A stretch of 48,602 nucleotides of DNA from Methanoregula sp. (lineage in GTDB: Archaea > Halobacteriota > Methanomicrobia > Methanomicrobiales > Methanospirillaceae), in the NCBI GenBank assembly GCA_028679075.1, contig JAJRCF010000022.1, positions 1-48,602 on the forward strand, read 5' to 3'. The notes beneath the pieces were generated by a model, which saw nothing but the letters and a program-made list of their open reading frames with translations, was not told the DNA's origin and ran no database searches. This document shows, one piece after another, positions 25,705-33,276 of the stretch (positions are counted from its first letter, which is position 1; each line of letters starts with the position of its first letter). A program made the translations under genes and the position numbers.

Positions 25705-26250
25705 ATGCATGTCCATATTTTTTGGGATGCCTTGTCACCCCCCGGCCTCCAGATGCCGGTTTCCCGCATCATCTCCTCGGTACTTGGAGTCCCGACAACG
25801 GTGTCGGAGAACCATGTCCGGATGATGGGCTACGTAACAGCGCGGAAACAGATCGATGCGCAGGCGCTGCTCGACAGTATCCAGGCTTACAAGCACCGTC
25901 ACGGGATTGACGATCCTGTCCTTCTTGTCGTCAACCAGGACCTTTTCAGGAACGGCAACAGTTTTGTCTTTGGTCTCGCCCGCCAGCAGGTAGGCGCCGC
26001 GGTCGTCTCGAGTGCACGGCTCAGCAACGAATATTACGGCCTGCGCAGCAACGATGACGACCTGATCGACCGGATCACCAAGGAAGGCGCCCACGAGATC
26101 GGGCACATGCTGGGCCTGGACCACTGCGACAAGCACGAATGCATCATGTTCAAGCCCGATACGCTGGACGAGCTCGACCGCAAGAAAAAGATGCTCTGCC
26201 CGGACTGTGAAGCACGGCTTGATGAGATTCTTTCAATGAATTTATCATAA
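25705..26250 (+). CDS. amzA: Archaemetzincin, zinc metalloprotease
   Basis: A 181-residue zinc protease of the archaemetzincin family. The metzincin zinc site is HEIGHMLGLDH (H130, E131, H134, H140). It is followed by the family-specific second site with C141, C146, C165 and C168 (HCDKHECIM, then CPDC), which binds a second zinc, and the Met-turn methionine in CIMF. The enzyme is expected to be a soluble aminopeptidase-like protease, but substrates of archaeal members are unknown. The start is 17 bases from the divergent UPF0146 start, so each gene's TATA box probably lies inside or next to the other gene's first codons (TTTATAGG at about 25673-25680 for this gene). Confidence 0.93.
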   Translation: MHVHIFWDALSPPGLQMPVSRIISSVLGVPTTVSENHVRMMGYVTARKQIDAQALLDSIQAYKHRHGIDDPVLLVVNQDLFRNGNSFVFGLARQQVGAAVVSSARLSNEYYGLRSNDDDLIDRITKEGAHEIGHMLGLDHCDKHECIMFKPDTLDELDRKKKMLCPDCEARLDEILSMNLS

Positions 26251-26411
26251 CTTTTTTTCTTTGTCTTAATCCTGTTCGAAACCTGCATGCATCGATCCGG
26301 TCCGTATCCGGACCCTGCCGGTTTTAAGAATTTCCGGTATGTCCCCGAAAAAAAAGATATACCGGCAACAGTAATAGTCCCGTACCTGGTTGCAGGAATC
26401 CACAGGAAAAA

Positions 26412-27413
26412 ATGGGGCGCTGTTGTGCAATCACCAGTCCGGCCGGTGCCGGACATGACAATCCCGGTCATCCCGAGTGCAACGCCCGTCTTCTTGTCGC
26501 ACTTTCCGGAGTCCCTCGCGGTACACCGTTCCGGTCTGCGGAACCGGCAACCGATGAGGATGTACATTCTGCACATACCCCCTATTACACCGCATGGCTC
26601 CGCCGGCGCTGTGCAGCTGCACGGGTCCCCGGTTACCTTGACGCCGATACTTATGTTGCGCAGGGCTCGTATGATGCGGCCCTCTATGCGGCCGGTGCAG
26701 CGATCATGGCCGTTGATCGTTCGCTGGATGGCGAGCATGCGTTCGCCCTTGTCCGGCCGCCCGGGCACCATGCCGAACACGACCGGGCCATGGGGTTCTG
26801 CCTGCTGAACAATGCGGCAATCGCTGCACACCATGCCCTCGGCAGTGTCGGGCGTGTCGCCATTGTTGACTGGGATGTCCACCACGGGAACGGGACCGAG
26901 CATGCCTTTTACGGCTCGGACCGGGTGCTCTATTGCTCCGTCCACCAGGAACACATCTTCCCCTATTCCGGCCGGACCGGCGACAATGGTATCGGCGCCG
27001 GTACCGGTTATACGATCAATGCCCCGCTCGAGGCCGGCTCCGGCATTGCGGATTTCGGCATGGTCTTCGCACGGGTGTTTGTACCTGCCCTTTCACGGTT
27101 CCGGCCTGATGTCCTGATCGTTTCTGCCGGCCAGGACACGCTCTGCGACGACCCGCTGGGTGGCATGGCGTTGCGTCCGGAGGATTTTTTCGTCCTGACA
27201 ACGCTCCTTGTGCAGGCAGCGGACTGTCCGCTGGCTCTCGTGCTGGAAGGCGGCTACGGCCCCTCGCATGGGGAAGCGATCTCCTGCATCTTCTCGGCAC
27301 TCCGGTCAGGAAAGGAGATGGACAGGGATGCTGCATATGGTAACCCGTTCGAAAGCACCCGGGCAACGGTTGCCGGACTTGAGGCACATCTGCACCTGAT
27401 CAGACCGTTATAA
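26412..27413 (+). CDS. Histone deacetylase-fold hydrolase
   Basis: A 333-residue member of the arginase/deacetylase superfamily (histone deacetylase, acetoin-utilisation AcuC, acetylpolyamine amidohydrolase group). Family features are HDNPGHPECNARL near the N terminus, the catalytic histidines in RPPGHHAEHDRAMGF, zinc ligands in DWDVHHGNGTEHAF and in SAGQDTLCDDPLGG, and the late catalytic-type EGGYG. The usual SAGFDA motif reads SAGQDT here, keeping the metal aspartate. It hydrolyses an acetyl- or acyl-lysine, acetylpolyamine or similar amide. A histone is encoded nearby but a chromatin role is not shown. It ends 11 bases from a convergent membrane protein gene. Confidence 0.9.
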   Translation: MGRCCAITSPAGAGHDNPGHPECNARLLVALSGVPRGTPFRSAEPATDEDVHSAHTPYYTAWLRRRCAAARVPGYLDADTYVAQGSYDAALYAAGAAIMAVDRSLDGEHAFALVRPPGHHAEHDRAMGFCLLNNAAIAAHHALGSVGRVAIVDWDVHHGNGTEHAFYGSDRVLYCSVHQEHIFPYSGRTGDNGIGAGTGYTINAPLEAGSGIADFGMVFARVFVPALSRFRPDVLIVSAGQDTLCDDPLGGMALRPEDFFVLTTLLVQAADCPLALVLEGGYGPSHGEAISCIFSALRSGKEMDRDAAYGNPFESTRATVAGLEAHLHLIRPL

Positions 27414-27424
27414 CTTTTCATGTA

Positions 27425-27994
27425 TTACGAAGAGGGAAGGATCTCGATCTCCATGGTGCTGATCTTCTTGTAGACATTCTTCAGCTGGATGATTGGCCAG
27501 AGTTCATAGAGGAGGATGGTGACCGGTTCCCACATGGCAGCCCAGCCGATGATGAGGAGGGCATCTGCAAAGATCTGGGCAAGCAGATGGTTGTCAGCCA
27601 GGTATGCCGAAACCACCTGCCGGGCGACAAGTGCGATTGCGAGGAAGGTGAGGCCGATCAAAAGCGTCCACCTCCCGTGCCGGAACTTTTCCCGGAATTT
27701 CCGGTCCTGGACCAGCATCTTATATTCGAAATGTGAATGGATGGCGCTCGGGATCTTCTGTGCCTCATCACAACAGGAGACCCCGCCCGGCAGGTGAATA
27801 ATAATCCGGAACTGGGTCTTGGAGGGAAAATCCTTAACGGTATCGACAATATAGTGCTCGGCTGCCGTATCCAGCTCCTTCTCGTGGAACGGGGCGGGAT
27901 CGAACGAGTTGAAGAGCTGCAGGATCGAAGAGAGTTTTATCTCGATAAGGATCCTGCCGTCAGCCTTCCGGTACCGCGATTCGATCTCTGCCAT
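27425..27994 (-). CDS. Hypothetical protein with two membrane helices
   Basis: A 189-residue protein that I do not recognise. The N-terminal ~105 residues are soluble and strand/helix mixed (GRILIEIKLSSILQLFNSF, then TQFRIIIHLPGG). Two membrane segments follow: WTLLIGLTFLAIALVARQVV and ADALLIIGWAAMWEPVTILL. A short basic, amphipathic tail (LKNVYKKISTMEIEILPSS) ends the protein. The topology suggests both ends in the cytoplasm. The gene follows the HEAT-repeat gene on the same strand with a gap of about 100 bases, and converges with the deacetylase-fold gene. Confidence 0.65.
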   Translation of the reverse strand: MAEIESRYRKADGRILIEIKLSSILQLFNSFDPAPFHEKELDTAAEHYIVDTVKDFPSKTQFRIIIHLPGGVSCCDEAQKIPSAIHSHFEYKMLVQDRKFREKFRHGRWTLLIGLTFLAIALVARQVVSAYLADNHLLAQIFADALLIIGWAAMWEPVTILLYELWPIIQLKNVYKKISTMEIEILPSS

Positions 27995-28095
27995 GTTCAG
28001 TTCTCACGAGTTCTTTTGATCACAACATCCGATAAATCCATGTGTACGTTACAAAAACCGATTAAAGAGTTGGCATTCCTTCCGCGCCCCCGCTC

Positions 28096-28461
28096 TCATC
28101 CATAACTTCTCCTGCGGTTGATCGCATCGAGCGCATCCCTGATAATCTCCTGCACCTCTTCGTTCTCCATCCGGTATAACCTCCGGAGTGGTGCGATCGC
28201 CCGTTCATCCCCGATCTGCCCGAGCGCCCATGCCGCTTTCAGCCGCACCCGCTCGTCCTCATCCCAGAGTGTGCCGATCAGCTCTTCAACCGCGGCAGGG
28301 TCCCCGATCCGTCCCAGTGTCTCGGCGGCTTTCCAGCGGCTGGCCTCGCTGTCATCGGAAAGGAGCCCGATGAAGTGTGCCAGCCTCTCGTTATATTCGG
28401 GGGATCCTTCCGTATAGGGATTGGGGGAAATCTCATCGTTTTCGGATCCGGGGTCATCCAT
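28096..28461 (-). CDS. HEAT-repeat (PBS-lyase-like) protein
   Basis: A 121-residue protein made of about two and a half HEAT repeats of the bacterial/archaeal kind: SRWKAAETLGRIGDPAAVEE, then RVRLKAAWALGQIGDERAIA, then VQEIIRDALDAINRRR. The N terminus is acidic and rich in Asn and Pro. HEAT proteins act as protein-binding scaffolds; in methanogens many are small and uncharacterised. It lies between the RDD gene (56 bases upstream) and the two-helix membrane protein gene, all on the minus strand, so a three-gene unit is likely. Confidence 0.85.
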   Translation of the reverse strand: MDDPGSENDEISPNPYTEGSPEYNERLAHFIGLLSDDSEASRWKAAETLGRIGDPAAVEELIGTLWDEDERVRLKAAWALGQIGDERAIAPLRRLYRMENEEVQEIIRDALDAINRRRSYG

Positions 28462-28517
28462 AGAATAACCAGCCGGTTTGAACTACAAAAAAGTATGCAG
28501 AAAAGAAGGAGACGGGA

Positions 28518-29093
28518 TTATTCCTTGTCCTTCATGTACAGGATGCCGTCAGGTTCCTTGTAATCGGTCTTGATCACAATGGTGTTGGAGAGCCGGGTGA
28601 ACATACGGAGCTTGGTTCCCGGCATTGCGAGCCAGCCGATGAGGCAGTCAAGCGGGAGGATGAATGTCTTGCCGAAGCTCTCGATTGCGGCGGTGCTGTA
28701 ACGGATCTTCGTGCCGTCACGGTTCACGATTTTCAAGTTCATGACCATCTTGCCAATGGACTGGCCTCTTCCCTGGAACCCTTCCATGGCGGTCCAGTAC
28801 AGGAAAAAGAACAGGGTCTGGAACCCGAACTCGAAGGGATCCCAGTGCTGGATATCGATATAAAAGGGGATTGTCCAGAACGGGGCAAAGATCCCGCGGA
28901 CAATGTTGAGGAAGAGGATTACCATGCAGAAGTCGATGAGCCATGCCCAGAACCGCGTGCTCCACTTGGCCAGGTACAGGGTACGGCCGCGGTCCTGGCG
29001 GATACCACCGGATTCTTCAGGAGCGGGCTGGACCGTAACGGTACTGTCCTGTGCCTGTCCATCGGTAGCGGGTGCCTGAATGTCTTCTGTCAT
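28518..29093 (-). CDS. RDD-family membrane protein
   Basis: A 191-residue membrane protein with the RDD signature: RFWAWLIDFCMVILFLNIV (membrane helix with the family Asp), FFFLYWTAMEGF and then GQSIGKMVMNLKIV with the following NRDG. A final hydrophobic stretch (TFILPLDCLIGWLAMPG) and a polar end (KTDYKEPDGILYMKDKE) follow. About 40 N-terminal residues are low-complexity and polar. RDD proteins are found across bacteria and archaea; some act as sodium/proton antiporters, but most are uncharacterised. It is divergent from the repeat-tailed protein gene. Confidence 0.82.
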   Translation of the reverse strand: MTEDIQAPATDGQAQDSTVTVQPAPEESGGIRQDRGRTLYLAKWSTRFWAWLIDFCMVILFLNIVRGIFAPFWTIPFYIDIQHWDPFEFGFQTLFFFLYWTAMEGFQGRGQSIGKMVMNLKIVNRDGTKIRYSTAAIESFGKTFILPLDCLIGWLAMPGTKLRMFTRLSNTIVIKTDYKEPDGILYMKDKE

Positions 29094-29242
29094 TTCCGGG
29101 TAGTTGTTGTCTGCCGGGATGAATGAAGTTTACTCTTTTGGGTGGGACCGGAAATCCTCAATCCGGGAAGAAACTATTTTATGGCGGACACAGTAACGTT
29201 AAAACCAGTGATACGCTTAAAACAACGGAGTGGCCTGTTGAT

Positions 29243-30454
29243 ATGACCGATGCAGTCATTACCGAACACGCGGGGTCCCGTCACGGGACCATCATGCGGT
29301 ATTACCAGTACGGGAATGGGGGAGTCCGCGTACTTGACGGCGGAAAAGTCCAGAAGCGGTTGTACCGGTTCGACCCGTCGACCAATATCATGACGGAGCA
29401 CGACCAGTCCCGCCAGGATAAGATCCTGCGCCGTTTTGTTTTCGATTCGTACGGGATGCTCGAAGAGACCTTTGCCTTCGGGCAGCCTCCGCGGACATTC
29501 AAGTATGAGGCCGGAGGCGAGCGGATCGCAGTCCGGGAAGGCGGCGACTATGGTGCCGTGGGGAAACTGTTCACGTTCGAAGAGAACGGGGTGTCAGAGA
29601 CCGGCTGGGGACGGAACGGCGAGATCGAACGGGTATTCGTGTTTGAATCCGGCGATGATGCGATCACGGTACGGTCGGGAGGTTGGTTCGGCACGGTTGA
29701 CCGGACGATCGTCTTTGAGTGGATCCGTGCCTCCGTGTTCCGAGAACCGGAAGCGTTCCTGCAGTTCCTGATGTTCACGGAATGGAGCGAGAGCGACCGT
29801 GAGGAGATCATCAACGAAGAGGTCGCGAAGATCCGGGGGGAGAAGAGGGGAGCTGCCGGCCAGAGCCCGTACGCCTACACCGGCACACGCCGTACTCCGG
29901 CAGATGGCGGCGGGGTGGCCGGACGCGGTCCCGGGTCCGGTGTGCCTGCCAGGGCTTCACGGGGCCGGTCCGATGACCCCGGTATCGATTTTATTCCTGA
30001 CAGTGATGCACCGGCGCCGGCAGTCCCCCGGGGGCCATTGTCACGACAGAGTGCAAACATTCCCTTTGAGGAACGCCGGCAGCAGCGCGACCGCGATGCG
30101 CAGGGACGGTACACCTCCGTGAGAAGCGATGAGATCGCGCTCCAGGACCGGTTCGAACGGGTGCGCAGTGAGCGGGGAGAGCTCTCAAAAGGGCGGAGTG
30201 TTGAGATCCCCCTTGAGGAACGGTTCGGGAGCGCCCGGGAGAAGGAACCGTTATCCCGGGGGAGAAGCGTTGATATCCCTCTTGAGGAACGGTTCGGGGA
30301 ATCCCGTGAGAAGGAGACGTTGTCCCGGGGAGGGAGTGTCGATATTCCTCTTGATGAGCGGTTCGAGAGTGCCCGTCGCGAACGGGAGAAGTTATCCAGG
30401 GGGAAGAGTGCCGAGATCCCGTACAGCGAACGCCGGGGCGGCAGGGACCGTTAA
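29243..30454 (+). CDS. Unknown protein with C-terminal tandem repeats
   Basis: A 403-residue protein of unknown function. The N-terminal ~200 residues have an alternating pattern such as GKVQKRLYRFD, then KILRRFVFDSYGMLEETFAF, then AITVRSGGWFGTVDRTIVFE, which suggests repeated beta-hairpins. A helical segment (DREEIINEEVAKIRGE) and a Gly/Arg/Pro-rich linker follow. The C-terminal part holds at least four 23-residue repeats (DNA starts at 30182, 30251, 30320 and 30392). The start is uncertain: ATG 29243 is preferred because the first 40 residues of the longer frame (from 29123) look non-coding, but 29123 cannot be excluded. No membrane segment is seen. Confidence 0.65.
   Translation: MTDAVITEHAGSRHGTIMRYYQYGNGGVRVLDGGKVQKRLYRFDPSTNIMTEHDQSRQDKILRRFVFDSYGMLEETFAFGQPPRTFKYEAGGERIAVREGGDYGAVGKLFTFEENGVSETGWGRNGEIERVFVFESGDDAITVRSGGWFGTVDRTIVFEWIRASVFREPEAFLQFLMFTEWSESDREEIINEEVAKIRGEKRGAAGQSPYAYTGTRRTPADGGGVAGRGPGSGVPARASRGRSDDPGIDFIPDSDAPAPAVPRGPLSRQSANIPFEERRQQRDRDAQGRYTSVRSDEIALQDRFERVRSERGELSKGRSVEIPLEERFGSAREKEPLSRGRSVDIPLEERFGESREKETLSRGGSVDIPLDERFESARREREKLSRGKSAEIPYSERRGGRDR
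30182..30450 (+). repeat. Tandem 69-72 bp coding repeats
   Basis: Four units start at 30182, 30251, 30320 and 30392. Each encodes a variant of LSRGRSVDIPLEERFG followed by a charged (S/A)REKE-like linker. A more degenerate unit (LSRQSANIPFEERR) lies upstream near 30040. The periods of 69 and 72 bases are multiples of three, so copy number can change without a frameshift. Confidence 0.85.
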
Positions 30455-30463
30455 AAAAGGATA

Positions 30464-30649
30464 TTATTCGTCGCAGCGGAGTCGTCCGCCCTTCGCGATA
30501 TCCTCAAGTTCTTTTTCCTCGAAAAAGATCGTAACGATCTCTTTTTTGACGCCGGTGGTGCTGACCAGCGTTTCGGTGAATTCCTTTGTGATCCTGCGTT
30601 TCTGTTCGATCGAGAGGCCTTTCCTGCTTTTCAGAATGATGACGGGCAT
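30464..30649 (-). CDS. 4-oxalocrotonate tautomerase-family protein
   Basis: A 61-residue protein of the tautomerase superfamily. After Met removal the N-terminal residue is Pro (MPVIILKSRKGLSIEQKRRI), the catalytic base of this family. A central amphipathic helix (ITKEFTETLVSTTG) and a C-terminal strand (IVTIFFEEKELEDIAKGG) complete the betaalphabeta fold, which works as a hexamer or as trimer of dimers. The substrate cannot be told from sequence. It ends ten bases from the convergent repeat-tailed gene; 700 bases of non-coding, hairpin-rich DNA lie upstream. Confidence 0.85.
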   Translation of the reverse strand: MPVIILKSRKGLSIEQKRRITKEFTETLVSTTGVKKEIVTIFFEEKELEDIAKGGRLRCDE

Positions 30650-31336
30650 GGTAATACCTTGCCCAGATATTTGACCGGATGTTATTAACGGGATGTGGTG
30701 TCTCCGGGCCGGCCGGGTATCCCATTTTTGCGCAACCGGTTATGCCCGTATTGAGTCTCAAAAGCCTTGAAAGTCTTGTAAAACTTCCGGTTTTCCCATT
30801 TTAAAATTTATTCAGCCAAGCCCATGTCCTTTTACCATCCACGCTGGTATGTCAACGGAACCCAGGAAACAGCGAAGAATCCTTTCGGATTCTTCTCGTC
30901 TTCCCGATTCGAACGAACCCGTCAGACAATGAGAAGAGGAAAACAATCTTCGGGAATCAGTGACAGCAGGGAACATTTTTGTTCCTCCGGAAAAACGGAA
31001 CAATGCGCCCGGATTGTCATAAAACTCCCTCAAAACTTTCTGTTTTCCTCTCCAGCCGGTTCATAATAAAAGCCCATTATCTGCCAGAGCTAAAGACCGG
31101 GATGTCCATGAGATTCTGCAGAATCTCGTGGACGAGAAGAATGACGGAGTCATTCTTCACTGTCAAAGGGGCCCCGATGACACATGAAGTTCGCAGGAAA
31201 TCCGATCAGGTCGAAGAACACTGATGTGTTCTTCTCCTCTTCCTGGTCCGCGAGATAAAAAAAACCTCGCGGAGGTGAGGGAACGCGAAAGTGTCCCCCC
31301 ACCTTTCTGATGAACCAGTCTGAAAACAAAGGAGTG
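30650..31336. other. Non-coding stretch rich in hairpins
   Basis: About 690 bases without a convincing gene: the open frames here have no family character and are crossed by inverted repeats. The first half (30650-30870) shows nothing beyond AT-rich upstream sequence of the tautomerase gene. The second half holds at least five short hairpins (30874-31272), described separately. Confidence 0.6.
30874..31272. repeat. Array of short hairpins, mostly GAAGAA...TTCTTC type
   Basis: Perfect inverted repeats seen here: 30874-30895 (arms GAAGAATCC / GGATTCTTC, 4-base loop), 30970-30985 (GGAACA / TGTTCC), 31104-31133 (13-base arms with a single G-T pair around TGCA), 31136-31158 (GAAGAATGAC / GTCATTCTTC, 3-base loop), 31213-31234 (GAAGAACAC / GTGTTCTTC, 4-base loop) and 31248-31272 (CCGCGAG / CTCGCGG). 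The outer bases GAAGAA/TTCTTC are constant while the inner pairs change together, which indicates selection for structure. Two related hairpins lie at 43418-43457. Confidence 0.8.
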
Positions 31337-31445
31337 ATGAACAACGACAGAAAAAAGAGCAAACAACAACGAGGACCAGCCGGCCCCTGTCGGGTCCGGT
31401 GAAACGGGAACCGGCCCGGCATTCCGGGAAATCAACGAAGAATCG

Positions 31446-31748
31446 ATGGCACTGCGCAAGAGGCCCGCACCGCGACTGGTCGAGCGGGTGACTGTCCTGA
31501 GGGGGCAGAGCATTGCCCGGCCGTTCACACCGAAGAGCGTACGACGGCGCCAGACCGAGAGGGACCTCTATGGCAAAGACCCCGAGATCTCGTACGTGAA
31601 GTTCGAGAGAGCTGCACGCGACCTTGTATGCTCGCTGATGGAGCGGCAGGACCGGATGAACGAAGAGATCTTCTACAAACTCAATGACCTCGGCTACCGG
31701 GTCGAGGACCTCGAGCTTGACCGGCAGGATGATGGGGGTGGGCGATGA
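31446..31748 (+). CDS. Hypothetical basic protein, upstream partner of nuclease-like gene
   Basis: A 100-residue, strongly basic protein in the intact frame (RLVERVTVLRGQSIARPFTP, then VRRRQTERDLYGKDPEISYV). It ends with an acidic helix, MNEEIFYKLNDLGYRVEDLE. No family is recognised. Coding-like sequence continues upstream of the ATG for 35 codons without any ATG, GTG or TTG, up to a stop at 31338. A start at 31337 (ATGAACAACGAC) is in another frame and would join it if one A were absent from the A6 run at about 31350. So the true start may be 31337 with a frameshift or base error. The stop overlaps the next gene by ATGA. Confidence 0.6.
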   Translation: MALRKRPAPRLVERVTVLRGQSIARPFTPKSVRRRQTERDLYGKDPEISYVKFERAARDLVCSLMERQDRMNEEIFYKLNDLGYRVEDLELDRQDDGGGR

Positions 31749-32158
31749 CCCGGGGCCGGCGCCCGAAGAATGCGCTCGATGAAGCCGTGGAGATCGCTGG
31801 GCGGCGCGGGAGTGTCGAGCCGGTGAGCGGCGGACGGTACCGGGCATTTGATTTCATCATCATTGAGCCGGATGGCCGGGTTGCGTTCGTGAAAATAAAA
31901 CGCTCGCAGACCTCGTTCACGTACGAATTTGAGATCCTGCACAAGTACCAGCGCGAGCTCGCGAGCCTTCACCGCGTGGCCCTTACAAACGTGACTGCCC
32001 GGGAGTTCTGGGTTCGGTCCCCGAATGGGACCTGGCAGTTCTTTCTGGTCCGGCACGATTCCCTTCGGGAGATCCGGGCCGATGGGATGTATATCCCTCG
32101 TGAATCTCGTCCCGTAATGACGGTGGACCTGTCAGGGACGGATGGTGACGGGGAATAA
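31745..32158 (+). CDS. Hypothetical protein, possible PD-(D/E)xK-like nuclease fold
   Basis: A 137-residue protein. The segment RYRAFDFIIIEPDGRVAFVK, continuing IKRSQ, is shaped like the catalytic strands of the restriction-endonuclease superfamily (Asp in FDFI, then a beta turn, then a strand ending in Lys), as in Hjc-like or Mrr-like domains. However the usual Glu before the Lys is replaced (FVKIK), so activity is doubtful. A later strand-helix region reads FEILHKYQRELASLHRVALT and FWVRSPNGTWQFFLVRHDS. It starts inside the stop of the upstream basic-protein gene (ATGA), so the two products probably work together. No other evidence of function. Confidence 0.6.
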   Translation: MTRGRRPKNALDEAVEIAGRRGSVEPVSGGRYRAFDFIIIEPDGRVAFVKIKRSQTSFTYEFEILHKYQRELASLHRVALTNVTAREFWVRSPNGTWQFFLVRHDSLREIRADGMYIPRESRPVMTVDLSGTDGDGE

Positions 32159-32160
32159 CC

Positions 32161-32396
32161 CTCTTTTTACTACCCCCTCAGGAGAGTCTCCCGGAATGGG
32201 CAATCCGGGCCCGCAGCGGGCTCCGATTTACCCATTTTTGATCAACTCCTGCAAAAACAGGTGCAGTTTTGCTCAGTGTTTCTGAAATATGCTGTTTCCT
32301 GGCGATTCAGGCCTACCGGGGCATTTTGCGAGGCGCTGTAAAACGCTAATGTACGCTAATGGGAGGCAAAAGTCAAGGGGGGTGTGGTGGTAGGAT
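32161..32396 (+). repeat. Dispersed ~235-bp repeat, copy A (left boundary of island)
   Basis: Aligns along its full length with 43119-43353 in the same orientation. A 39-base block (32240-32278 against 43197-43235) has one mismatch and a 61-base block (32336-32396 against 43293-43353) has two. The last block contains a direct repeat, CGCTAATG-TA-CGCTAATG, and a G-run. It starts immediately after the nuclease-like gene. The minus-strand open frame across it (32273-32515) is not conserved as protein in the other copy (both differences in the best block change the residue), so it is judged non-coding. The remainder to 32511 shows nothing else. Confidence 0.85.
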
Positions 32397-32511
32397 GGGC
32401 CGGATGAAAGGAGAATGGGTTTTAACCAGCCCACATTCAGCATAAGTGCGGGCGCCGATGTAATCGTCAGCTCCTGCATCTTGATAATGATCTGGGCCCG
32501 GTCACCAGGTT

Positions 32512-33261
32512 TCATTTTTTTGTGCAGTTCCCATAATCAACCGCTTCAAGAAATCCGTCCACCTGCGTGAGGAGGAACTCCGGATTAGTCCATGAGATCG
32601 AATGGTCGCCGTCTACAAGGACAAGTTTTGCCCCGGGAATTCCCTCAGCAAGTTCACGGGTAATCTTCATCGGTACGAACTGGTCTTTCGAAGCGTTGAC
32701 GATCAGGGTCGGTGCCCGGATCTTCCCGATAACCTTCCTGCCGTCAAACTGTGCGACCGCATCACCCTGCCTGCGGAATGATTCGCGCGTCGGGGGATAC
32801 TTCTGGCCGAGGATTGTTGCCATACCCTCCTCCATTTTTTTCTTTGAACCGGGAAGGTACAGCATCAGGGTCATCAGGGTTTTTATTACGAACGGGATAC
32901 GGGTGAACCCCACGTGCAGGACAAGGCCGTTGACCCGGTCCGGGTATTTCGCTGCAATCACCTGGGCTACCATCGATCCCATGGAGATACCTACGATGTG
33001 CGCACGGCGGATACCCGCTGCATCCATTATTCCGATGGTCTCATCGGCCATCTGCTCGATCGTATAGGGGACATCGGGCTTGTCGGTCCTGCCGGTCCCG
33101 CGCTTGTCGATGGCAATGACCCGGAATTTCCGGGCAAAATCCGCGATCTCCCTGGAAACCGTTGTGATCTCAGTCCCCCAGCCGGGGATGTAGACCAGTG
33201 GTGTTCCAACACCCTGGATCTCGTAATACATGTCGATATTATTTACATGAACGATTGGCAT
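32512..33261 (-). CDS. Alpha/beta-fold hydrolase
   Basis: A 249-residue alpha/beta hydrolase. The nucleophile elbow is VGISMGSMVAQ, the oxyanion region near IPGWGTE follows the first strands, the acid residue is in NASKDQFVP and the catalytic histidine in VDGDHSIS. The N terminus (MPIVHVNNIDMYYEIQGVGT) is typical of proline iminopeptidase/haloperoxidase-like members. The substrate is unknown. It lies 15 bases downstream of the Mer-like gene's TAA and is the last gene of a three-gene unit (membrane methyltransferase, Mer-like, hydrolase). Confidence 0.88.
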   Translation of the reverse strand: MPIVHVNNIDMYYEIQGVGTPLVYIPGWGTEITTVSREIADFARKFRVIAIDKRGTGRTDKPDVPYTIEQMADETIGIMDAAGIRRAHIVGISMGSMVAQVIAAKYPDRVNGLVLHVGFTRIPFVIKTLMTLMLYLPGSKKKMEEGMATILGQKYPPTRESFRRQGDAVAQFDGRKVIGKIRAPTLIVNASKDQFVPMKITRELAEGIPGAKLVLVDGDHSISWTNPEFLLTQVDGFLEAVDYGNCTKK

Positions 33262-33276
33262 TTTCTCAAAACACCC

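Noticed and set aside
30901..30930. GATTCGAACGAACC resembling a tRNA T-arm
   Set aside because: No acceptor stem, anticodon arm or D-arm can be built around it on either strand.
30874..31272. Hairpin array considered as a CRISPR array
   Set aside because: The units are individual hairpins of different lengths with no constant direct repeat or regular spacer.
32273..32515. Minus-strand open frames across both repeat copies (also 43239-43493) sharing a PLDFCxPLAYISVLQ-like peptide
   Set aside because: The shared peptide is a product of the shared DNA; both base differences in the best block change the residue, and surrounding protein sequence is not conserved.
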